From contig JAPYXD010000680.1 in the NCBI GenBank assembly GCA_030998225.1, positions 16,430,001 through 16,494,000 on the forward strand: a stretch of DNA of 64,000 nucleotides, given 5' to 3'. Every line of letters starts with the position of its first letter. The first letter of the stretch is position 1. Position numbers and translations under genes: made by a program. Origin of the DNA: Diplolepis rosae (lineage: Eukaryota; Arthropoda; Insecta; Hymenoptera; Diplolepididae). Under the pieces are notes generated by a model. The model worked only from the letters and a program-made list of their open reading frames with translations. It had not been told where the DNA came from and did no database searches. Shown piece after piece: positions 43,701-55,700 of the stretch.

Positions 43701-46700
43701 GGTATGCACTTGGCGGCCAATTCTGGCCCAAACTCTGGCCGCCAGCACTTGTTTTCGGCACAGCAACGGGCCAATACTGTGCCAAACTCTGATTTTTTCA
43801 CTTCCAGAATGGTTTGCCGTCGTAAAAGTGACACATAGCCCAGTAATGTGCCGTCCATGAGCCCGACTCTGGCTCTTCTACTTTCAGAACTGGATGCCAT
43901 ACTGAAAGTGACAAGCGGCTTGGTATCGGGCCGACACTGGGCCAAGTTTCGGATGAAGGTCGGTAAATTTAAACACTCGACAAAGGTCGCCGTCATCGGC
44001 CCAGCAATTGACCGATGCAAACAGTTACACTGGCCCAATAACAATAGCCGATTCTTGGCTGCCGAGATTAGGCCAATATTGTGCCGTATTATCACCTTCG
44101 GCAATTCGCACTTGGGCTATTGTATTATTCGGTAAAACTTTTCTTGCAGTGGTTGCAAACTACAAGATTCTTAATTTTCAGAATTAAACTTACCTTAAAA
44201 TGATCCCCGCAACAAAACAAGCCCGATACTAAAGATACTTGATCTTGAGGACGAGCTGCAGTGATCCATTTTTTTTCTAATTTCTCCCTTAAAAACCAAT
44301 AAAAACACTTTCGATGGTGTTTTAGTGGAAGAATTGGGGCAACAGGGCACGCAACAATTTTTCACCATTTTCCGCGGTGAATCTTTTCTTTAATTGACTT
44401 TTTAATTGATTTCTCAGAGCAAATAATACGGTTGTTGACCTTTACATCTGCCTAGTGACGTCACTGGCTAAGCGCGCGCTTTTCAGCGCGTTTGAAATAC
44501 ACTATTGCGTTAAATTGTTATATTTTAAAAATGATTTTATATTTTTGAAAAATTTTATTGTAAATTATGTTATTTTGCTCCAAGGATTCGATTTTGCTCA
44601 GTTTTGAAAAATGTGCAAGGAGTCTATTATTGTAAAAGCAATGAAACTACTGTAAATCACAATTTGAAACAGAGTTCTGTTCTACAAAATGCTTTAACAC
44701 CTTATATCCAATTACATGCTTTAAAGTCGAAAAAATTATTTAAGTGATTCTAACAGTGAGTCTTATGAAAAAGTTATCTAGAAATAAAATAAAAAATAAA
44801 TTTTTTGAAAATATAGGTTATTAATAATTAATACTTTTAACAAGTTTGCAATTATTATTTAAATATTTTATTATTATCCTTTCATCATTATTATTCTGAA
44901 ATCAATTTTTTTATAATCGCGAGAAAATTATTTATTTGCGCTCCGAAATATTTGAACATCACGCTTCGCGGTCCGTTATGTTTGAATCTTGCGCTTCGCA
45001 CTCGGTCTTATATTCTTTGCATACATTTAAGTTTATTTCTTGTAATTTGATACTGAAGCTCAAGTCAATTTTATAATATTGTAGATGTGAATTACATTTT
45101 CGCAAAGTTACTAAATTTTTTGATTTCAAATGAAAAAGGAAATTAAATTGACTTAAGGCTCTATCAGCCTTAAGGAACACATTCTCATCATGACACTCAC
45201 GCTTCGCGCTCGATTTTCTGTATGCATTTCAGTAACTTTATAATAATTTACAGAATTGAAATAAACTTATCTTCTTCTGAAAATCTCAAAAAGGAAAAAA
45301 ATTCGTAGACTATTTTTAACAAAACGATGTTGGATTTCAATGCTTATTTTTTATCTCACATATTTTGGTTAAAAAATGGAATTTTTTATTTTAAATATTA
45401 TTTTTTTGAATTAAGGTAGTTTTCATCCACGAAAATTAGACCTCAGGCAAAAATAGATAATTTTTCTTTCAAGAATAGCAATATTATTATTGAAGGGCTA
45501 ATTTGAAAGAGAAAAGATTATTTTTCATGAAAAAAATTTGAAACACAAAAAAATAATTCTATTAATAAATTTTATTTTTGTCCAAACTTGTTTTCTTATC
45601 GCTTCGATCAAAATTTCAAAAAATGATGCGATTTTAATAAATCACGGTTCATTTTTTTAGGAAAAAGATTCTAACATGACAGTTTCCTATTTTTGAAATT
45701 GTATTAATTATTATCAAATACAGCAATTTGTTTATAAAAATTTTGTTTTGAAAACTTGTTTCTTTATAATTTCAGCTATTAAAGAATTCATTTTCAAAAA
45801 TTAGAAAAGGTCAAGTTGTAGAGAATCTTTTTTCTAAAAAAATAATCTTTTCTCTTTCAAATTAGCCCTTCCATAACAATATTGCTATTCTTGAAAGCAA
45901 AATTGTCTATTTTTGCCTGAGGTCTAATTTTCTTGAACGAACTACCCTAAAACTTAAAATCTTGTCAAAAAATGTCCTACTGAGAATTTGTAGACCTCAT
46001 TTAGGCAAATAATTTTTCATCTCAAGGTTTTTTTTATGTCACATATTTTTTGTTGAAATAATGGAATTTTTTAATTTTAATCTTATTTTTTGAAATTAAA
46101 ATAAAAAATATTCGTCTTATTAGAAACTATGCCAGAAAAAATTTGTTGATCTTATTGAAACGAACAATTTTGCAAATTTAGGGTTTTTTCGTATTTCACA
46201 TATTATTGTTAAAAAATTGAATTTTGGATTTTCAATAGTATTTTTTTAATTTAAAAAGAAAAATATAGATTTTATGAAAAAATGTTGTTACTCAATCTTG
46301 TAGATCTTTATGCAGTAAACAATTTTGTATCGTAACGTTTTTCGCATCTCGTATAATTTAACTGGAAAAAAGAATTTAGATATTGACTTTTTTCAAGTAA
46401 AAACCGTTTTTTCAGACTTAGGGGGTCTCTGAACGTAAAGATTTGATGAAAATACCGAAAGTGATTTTTCACATAAAACCAATACCTTTTCATATGATGA
46501 GAATGTTAAAAATTAATAAAAAAAAAAGTTTTTCACAAACTTTAAGACAGAAAAATATTTGGCAGTCTGAAAAGTAAGTTTTATGAATGAAAAGAAAACC
46601 CGTGCGAGAAGTGGTTGGTTTATTTTCAAGTGATCAATAAATTTGGAAAATAAGCAAATAAGAACGTAATAAAAGTTGTTCCTAATGGTAACCTACCAAA

Positions 46701-49700
46701 ACCTTATATTCAATTATATACTTTAAAGTCGAAAAAACTTATTTAAGTAATTCTAACAGTGAGTTTTTACAAGTTTGAAATTATTATTTGAATATTTTAT
46801 TATTATCCTTTCATCATTATTATTCTAAAATCAATTTTTTTATAATCGCGAGCAAATTATAAAATAATAATTATGTGCCTGTAATGATTTTCCTATAATA
46901 TTTTCTTTTACAATAAGAACAGCACAAATTTTCAAATTAGCAAAGATATTAAAACCAGATTTCAAAAGATTAAACTCTGAAGTAACCTCATTTTAAATTT
47001 TCTCTTCTCTAAAAATAAAATCTCTTCGTGGAATGACGTTATTTAATATATTCAATTTTTTCCTCAAAATTTTACAAATATATTATTTATTTTCAAAAGT
47101 AACAAAATCATAAAATTAAATTCGTTTCTTTTTAACTTACGAACACTTATTCGCATTTAAGAAATTTTCGTCACATAAACTTCATTTCCTAATCTACCAT
47201 ATGTCTATGAGTATCAAATCATTAGATATAAATTCTGTTATTCATACTGGCACGCTCGTTTAATAATTCGTAATTTATTATGAGATATAGTAACGAGGTG
47301 ATTTCAATGAAATATCGCGAACGCTTCAAGAGAAAACGATAAAGACTATACAGTTTCCAGCAATTTACGAATCTTTATCTCATTCAAATTAGGTAATGGG
47401 GTTTTAAAGTTCGGTGAACACTAATAAATGAAACTTTAAATAGTTTCAAAAGCAGTAAATCGAAGGGGATGAACTATCACGATGATTATTGTGTAAGTGT
47501 ATTTATACGTAATAAAATACAATAAAACTATAAACTATAATAATGTAAAAATTTGTTCTTCTATATTTTTTTGTAATGTTCTGAAATTGATAATTTTCTA
47601 AAAAAATATTACATTCATTCTCTTTCTAGAATTAGAAGAATTTTACAAAATTCAACAAGTAGTTACAAATTTTTACAAAATATTAAAATTCTTACATTAA
47701 TGTCTTTTATTATAAATTATTGTTTCTTACGAATAACATGAAATAATATTTATTTTCTTTGGAATAGAAAGGTAAATGCCTAATTATTTTTTAATAGTTG
47801 AAGACTTTAAAAATATTAATTAAAAAAAAAGTTTTTCACAAATTTTTAGGCAGAAAAATATTTAAAAGTAAAAAAAGTAAGTTTTATGCATGAGAACAAC
47901 AATCGAAAGACCTGGGCTCGAATCCCAGCGCAGTCGAAAGCGTCTTTTTTTCTACAGAAAGATTTCAAATTCTTTAAAATTTGAATAAATTTAATATTTT
48001 TATTATTATAGTATATTATGTGCCTAGACGCATAATGAGGGTTATTACGCGACGAGCGACAATGCTCGCAGGAGATCGAAGCCAAGGCGTAGTCTCGTAA
48101 TTACCCGAATTGTGTGCATTGGCACATGTTCTATTTCATGTGACTTCGGCGTATATACGAGTTTTTATGCGTACACTCGAATCCAATCTGAAAAGGTCGA
48201 AATTACCGTGATTATCGCCCATCTCACTTGACATTTCACGAATACTCCCGGCCATTTTGATTTTCTCGATCTATAGTAGCGTATTGTAATAGACGCATGC
48301 GCAATTCAAGTGTACAAATCTTTGTCAGTACGGTGCCAACGCTGTAGTCGCTGTACGAAGAAGAAGAAGAATAAGAAGAAGATTGTGCTCCGCTGTATGG
48401 CTATAGGCGCATGCGCAGTTCAATTTTTACATTTCATTCCTCTGTAGCGCAATACACAACATTGCGCTACTCTCAACTGTAGCGAAAAAACGAGTTTACG
48501 CGCCGGAGGCACATAATAGTACAGTGTGCAACTAGGGAAAAATAAATGTTTTCCCGTGTTGCACACGATTTTTTTTCTACTAGCGGGTCAGAAAGTGGAT
48601 TTGTTTGCCCCGCACGGGGCAATAAAGTCCACTTTATGGCCCGCTAGTAGAAAAAATAAATTAAAATTATTTATTAATGTATTTATTTCTGTTATTGAAT
48701 TATTAATAAAATAAAAAGAATTTATTTTGGAAAATCAGAAACGGCGAAGTTGTGGGAAATCTTTTCTCTAAAAAAATGATTCATGATTTATTGGAATCGC
48801 ATAATTTTTTTAAATTTGGTAAGAAGCGATAAGAAAAAAAGTTGGGTCAAAAATAAAATTTATTAATAAAATTATTTTTCTGCGTTTCAAATTTTTTCCA
48901 TGTAAAATAATCTTTTCTCTTTCAAAATAGCCCTTCAATAATAATATTGCTATTCTTGAAAGCAAAATTATCTATTTTTGCCTGAGGTCTAATTTTTGTG
49001 TATAAAAACTACCTTAAGAAGGAAAATAAGCAAATAATAACGTAATAAAAGTTGTTGTTAGTGGTAACCTACCGAAAAAATGGCAAGCAAAATCAGATAT
49101 TTTATGTTGAGGAGTCATGTGCACAATCAGCAAGGAAGTATATGCAATTATCATAGGGGCCACGTAATTACGAAGCGTGAATCCATGCATATTTCTCAAT
49201 TCCGGTAAGATCGAGTAGACCAGGAATGTTGCCAAAAGTAGTGGTATTGAAATGAACATTCCCACCTATTGAACATTTTTAAAATTATCTTCATATTTAT
49301 TAAACTTTTTAGTTTAGCGTAAAAACTTTTTCTTGAAAAATTTGGGAAATGGAAACAAAAGTATAAAACTATATATATAAGCATAGAGTGACAATTTACA
49401 AACTTTTTATTTCGACATTTGATATTCGAGAAATAATCAGCGTTCCAGGGAATCGTAAACTGACAATATTTTGAGAGTCATTTTTTACGATAGATTTGAG
49501 AAAGATGTTTGGGGCGCTACTGATTCTATAAGAATAAAGTCTACACACGCAAATCTAGACAAATGTAGTTCTACAGAAGAAAATTCAAGGCACATTTATC
49601 TTCATTTAAAACCCAATCAAAAAATTCCAAAATGAGTTATGAATAAAATTTTTGCGATTTAAAATATCATTAGACGATAAAATGGATTTTCTCAAGGTTA

Positions 49701-52700
49701 AATTATGAAAAATTATAAAATCAGTGTAGTTATTTTTCCATGGCCCAGACCAGGCCCGGACCCGGAAAACCCCTCCTTGTCATAAAACGCCGAGCTAGTT
49801 CTAAACCTGGTAAAGCGGACAAATTAATAATGCACCCCACCTTCTAAATTTTTTATTTGCCTAGCTGGGCCCAGGGTTGGTTCAGCGTTTTATTACAGGC
49901 CTGGGTTTAGCCTGGCAGACAGTTTCTTGCAATTCCAGCTTCCTGACTGAGATCCAGGCCTAAGGTTCGTTGGTCTATCATGCCAGGCTAGGGCCAGGTT
50001 AATGAAGTTTTGTACAGGACATGCATAGTTTCATCATGTACAATTCAATTGTATAAACTCAATTAATGGACATACAATACCGGTCAGAATTGTGGGACCA
50101 CCTGTTTTTCGATGATTGCTTAAATTATCTTAATTTCAATTCTGTGAGTGATGAAATTTGTACTCTTAATAATATGAAAGCCATCAAAATTATCTTTAAA
50201 ATTAGTCTGGAATGATTATATGTTTTATATATCTCATAAAAATGTTTTTCTCATCAAAAGCAATATTGGAATTTTTCAAACTTTTTTATTTGAACTTTAA
50301 CCTTGAGCAGTACGTAAGAAAAAAATTACTCATAAATTCCAAGAACTTTTTTCGATTTTGTAGAAATTTAGCTTCAAAATTAGTCCAAAAACATTTTAAA
50401 ATATTGATTATTTCGAAAGTTATTTAAAATTTAAGAAAAAATTGAAATTTTGACATTTTCTCCAATAACTTCTTCAAAAATTAAAAAAACGAATTCATGC
50501 TGGGCTCATTTTATGATGAATTTTGATAGCTTTGAATTTAATTAAGAGAAGAAATTTTTTCACTCACATAATTCAAATTAGGATAATTTAAGCAATTATC
50601 GAAAAACAGCTGGTCCCACAATTCTGACCGGTACTGTAAAATAAATAATATATGTTATGTATAGTAGCTTTTCAGACATAGATTTTTAATTTAATTCACA
50701 TAATTTTGTTTGATAAAAGTAAATTGCTATATAAAATTGACTTATGTTGGTAAAATTTAATTTACTCTCTAAATTTGAATTAGTAAAAAACTACTTATTT
50801 TCTAAAGTGAAATCGTTTACCAATTTCTTCACTCAGCATCAGTAATTAGCAATCAGTAAACGATTCCGCACTTTCGTAATTATAAGCTTCCTATTATTTC
50901 AAATTCAAGGTGTATTTAACTTAAGGTAGTTCATTCACGAAAATTAGACCTCAAGCAAAAATAGATAATTTTGCTTTCAAGAATAGCAATATTATTATTA
51001 AAAGGACAATTTGAAAGAGAAAAGATTATTTTCCTTGAAATAAAATTTAAAATGTAGAAAAAAAATACATTTAATAAATTTTATTTTTACCCAAACTTTT
51101 TTTCTTATCGCTTCATACCAAATTTTTAAAAATGGTGCGATTCTAATAGATCATGAATTATTTTTTTAGGAAAAGGATTCTCTACAACTTGACCGCTTCC
51201 AATTTTTGAAAATAAGTTCTTTAATGGCTGAAATTATGAAATAACAATTATTCAAAACAAAATTTTTTATAAAGAAATTGCTGTTTTTGATAATAATGGA
51301 TTCAATTTCAAAAATTGGAAACGGTCAAGTTGTAGAGAATCCTTTTCCTAAAAAATAATTCATGATTTATTAGAATCGCACCATTTTCAAAAATTTTGTA
51401 TGAAACGATAAGAATAAAAGTTCGGATAAAAATAAAATTTGTTAAATGCATTAATTTTCTGCATTTTACATTTTTTTCATGAAAAATAATCTTTTCTCTT
51501 GCAAATTGCAAATTAGACCTCTGGCAAAAATATAGATAACTTTGCTTTCAAGAATAGCAATTTTATTATTAAAGTGATCATTTGAAAAAAAAGAGATTAA
51601 TTTCAAAGAAAAAAATTTGAAACATAAAAAAATAATGCATTTAACAAATTTTATTTCTACTTGAACTTTTTTCTTATCGCTTCATAAGGTAAATGTACCA
51701 GTCGTTGCGCTGTCGAGCATATTTTACGTAAAATTAAGAAAATTACTTTATATTTTTGTGTTCAAGTTGAAGATATCGTTGAACATAAGGTTATTATTCA
51801 TCTCTCATAACAAATTTTTAATGTAAATGCTTACTCAAAAATGCTAAAAAATAAAATATTCCGGAATGTTCAAATCGTATTTCATAAAATGACTGTGCTT
51901 ATTTTTTATGCAAATGGAACTCTTCTCGCATTTAAGTATTTATATCAATTTATTCGACATCAATTTTGAAAGTTTTTGATTTATATTTTTGATAACCCTT
52001 ATATAAAGTGCATCTCGTGTCATTTAAGGTAAAAATTCAAACTATATATTAATAATCGAACAAATTATTGACTGGTACACGAAAATCGTGCATGACCTAG
52101 TGTTTGCAGGGCCATAGCAACACTGGAGCATACGTATTTCATGAATTGTCTCAGTCGTTGCGCGGGACGTTAAACGTTGTGACTCAATGTAGAAAACATC
52201 TGTGTGTTCATAAAAAAGTTAGTATTTATAATTTTTAAGTTTTTAAGTAAAAAAAAGATGATTTGTCGATAAAATCATTCGCTAGAAAAAAAGGTTAACA
52301 ATTTAGAGCCATAAATAAATTTTTTTTCGTAAAAATCTTTTTTAACCTCATAACTTTGACATTTGATGCAAGTTCCGAAAATTTATAAGTATGAATCATT
52401 ATTTTTAGGCAACAAAAAGAAAATAAACGAAAAAAAAGAGGGCTCAAAAGGGTAAATAATTATAATTACTGATGATATTAATAAAATGTTATTTTTTGCA
52501 ATGGTAATATTTATTATTTTACACGCCAGACATTATTTCAAACCGATTATTAAAGAAAATCTTAGAAAAAAAAAAAGAAAAAGAGATGAAGAATTCAATA
52601 GCGCAAGGCCTAGGGCACGCGAGTGCAACGACTGGGACAATAATAAATTTCTTGTGCAAAGACTGATGGGCCAAACGCATTTTTTCATATTTTCGACTAT

Positions 52701-55700
52701 TTGTTAATAAGTGTTGAAAATTTTCAGAATAATAAGCTTTGCAATACAAATCAAAAGTGTTTTTCAAAATGTGATTCGATTAATATGACGAAAAATTTTA
52801 TTTTTCTATAATTAAATTCAATAATCCTCGAAGGCTTTCCTTAACCGCGCAACGACTGGTACATTTACCTTACCAAAATTTAAAAAATGATGTGATCCTA
52901 AGAAATCACGGATCATATTTTCAGGAAGAAGATTTTCCACATCTTAACCGTTTGCAATTTTTTAAAATGAATATATTATTACCAAATTCAGCAATTTGTT
53001 CATAAGAATTTTTTCTGGAAAATTGATTTTCAATAGTTTCAGCCATTTAAGAATTTATTTCTAAAAATGATCCGTGATTTATTAGAATCACATCAATTTT
53101 TGAAATTTGGTATGAAGCGATAAGAAAAAAAGTTTGGGTAAAAATAAAATTTCTTAAATGCATTATTTTTCTGCATTTCAAATTTTTTTCATGGAAAATA
53201 ATTTTTTCTTTTTTAAATTAGCCCTTCAATTATAATATTGCTATTCTTGAAAGCAAAATTATCTATTTTTACTGAGGTCTATTTTTCGTGGATTTATAAA
53301 ATTCATTTAATTTGTATAGTGTTTTCTCGTATTGAATTTTATAGTGGAAAGTTAATGCACATATAGAGTTAAAAAATGTTATATAAATTAATAATGTTAG
53401 GTTAAGATAAAATTGAATTCAACATTGTGCCGTGTTTTTTGAATAATAAATATCTGTTATGGACTTTTCTTGTATAGAATTAAACTTTGGGGAGTTTTGA
53501 AGTATAGAAATTAATCATATGTATATACTTTTAAAAATCCATTTGAACTTTGTCCAAGTTTTTTCTCATAAGACTTTACTGTAGAGATTTTAAATTTTAA
53601 TTCGAACATTTTAATTCATAGACGTAGAAAAAAGATTCGTAAAATTTACAGAAAATTCAATACTTATTTTTATAACTTGAATTTTTCTTGAATTTTACAA
53701 AAGTTTAAGTTAAATTCATTGACTTTCTTTACGTTTCATTTACTCACAATAAATTTTTCTAAACTCGGATTTTTTCGTATTTTAAAGATTTTACTGGAAG
53801 CTAAGTAAAATTCACGAAAGTAAAATCTACTTAAAAGTAGTCAAAAAAATTCTCATTACGTACTTCGCTCACAAATTCGATCTTCGCGCTTCGCGAACAA
53901 TTTAAGTTTATTTCTTGTAATTTGATACTGAAGCTCAAGTCAATTTCATGATATTGTAAATGTGAATTACATTTTTTCAAAGTTAATCAATTTGTTTTTG
54001 ATTTCAAATGAAAGAGGAAATTCAATTTACTTAAGGCTCTATCAGCCTTAAGGAACACATTCTCATCATGACCCACGCGCTTCGCGCTTGAATTTCTGTA
54101 TGCATTTCTGTAACTTTCTAATAAATTACATGATTAAAATAATTTACTTTCTTCCAAATATCTCAAAAAGAAACAAAAATCTTGACTTCATTAAAGCAAA
54201 CGATTTTGAATTTCAATGCTTATTTCATATCTCATATATTTTGGTTAAAAATAGAATTTTTGATTTTTAGTAGTGTTCTTTTAAAACCAAAACATAAAAT
54301 ATACATCTTGTCAAAAAACACAGAAATGCATTTTCTTGACATTCTTCTACATTGAATAACTTTTTTGTTTTTTAACCAATTGTCATGATTCTTTTTTTAT
54401 TTTGTTCCTTTCAATGTGTAGCAGCTTTCTTGGTATGGAAAATAAGTTAACATGACTGAAACAAAGTTACAAATATAATAAAAAAATAAAAATATCCCAA
54501 AATATGAAAAAAAAATTTGTGGTTATATTTTTTTTTAGCTAGAGTGCTTTCCATACCCAAAAAATTCATGTTTATCTTTTGCTGTTGCAAGATATTGACT
54601 TTTAACTGCAATTCTTATTACTAACATGAATTGTTTTGGTGTATTGAATTTAACTGAATTTTATAGAATTTAATTATTCATTCCAATTCCAAGTATATTC
54701 ATTTCAGTGAATAAAGCAGAGTTAATTTAAAGTACTAAATGTTAGCACCGAAAACCAGTACAAGATCAGCACTGGTCTGCCAGTGCTAAAAATCGTTATC
54801 ATTCCCGAGATATGCCAGTACCGCACCAGTACCAAATGCCAGCACCGAAAATCAGTGCGGGACCAGCACTGGCAGACTAGTGCAGAACATCGTTTTCATC
54901 CCCGATATATGCCAGTGCAGGCACCTTACTGTCTGCTAGCACTGCGCTCGTACTTGCCAGTGCGGGCGCAGTACCACGCCCATTGTAAATTTCTAATTGG
55001 GGATTGGTTCAACCGTGGCCCAGAGGTGGGCCGACTGAACCGTCACGGTCATCTAAAGCAATTCGCCAAAGTTAGCCCGATAGTCGGTTCAAGTCTGGGC
55101 CATAGTTGAGCAGACGGTCGGGTACATTTTGGGTTGCCGGTGTTGGCTGCCAAAGTTGGTAAAACCGAAACTATCACAGTTGGCTCAGCTATGATCATCA
55201 AACCTTGGTCGCCAGAGTAGGGCCAACCGTGTCCCGGTGGTCCAACTCTGGTAGCCGACCGAAATTCGCACCCGGGTATCCCAACTGCGAATTGCCGAAG
55301 GTGATAATACGGCACAATATTGGCCCAATCTCGGCAGCCAAGAGTTGGCTACTGTTATTGGGCCAGTGTCACTGCTTGCATCGGTCAAGTGCTCGGCCGA
55401 CGATGGCGGCCTTTTTCGACTCTTTAAATTCACCGACCTTCATCCGAAACTTGGCCCAGTATTGGCCCTATACCAAGCCGATTGTCATTTTTACTAAGGC
55501 ATCTAGTTCTGAAATTAGAAGAGTCAGATTCGGGCTCATGGACGGCACATTACTGGGCCATGTGTCATTTTTACCACGGCAAACCATTCTGGAAGTGAGA
55601 AAACCAGAGTTCGGCACAGCATTGGCCCGTTGCTGTGCCAAAAACAAGTGTCGACGGCCAGAGTTTGGGCCAGAATTGGCCGCCAAGTGCATACCGGAGT

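Larger units (their letters stand above)
42711..44628. mobile_element. 1.9 kb inverted-repeat element carrying two internal palindromes
   Basis: Outer ends AATAGACTCCTTGCA / TGCAAGGAGTCTATT are inverted. A second inverted pair lies inside: GTGACGTCACTAGGCA (42896) and TGCCTAGTGACGTCAC (44450). Open frames inside are readings of the palindromes. Confidence 0.7.

Noticed and set aside
43259..44104. 281-codon minus-strand frame and its partners at 43584-44135
   Set aside because: It spans the junction of two repeat types (AATCCG palindrome and TTGGCC repeat) and repeats short words; equivalent frames in the 55 kb copy follow from the repeat.
47912..47928. Possible tRNA gene
   Set aside because: Only the T-arm is present; no acceptor stem, D-arm or anticodon arm.
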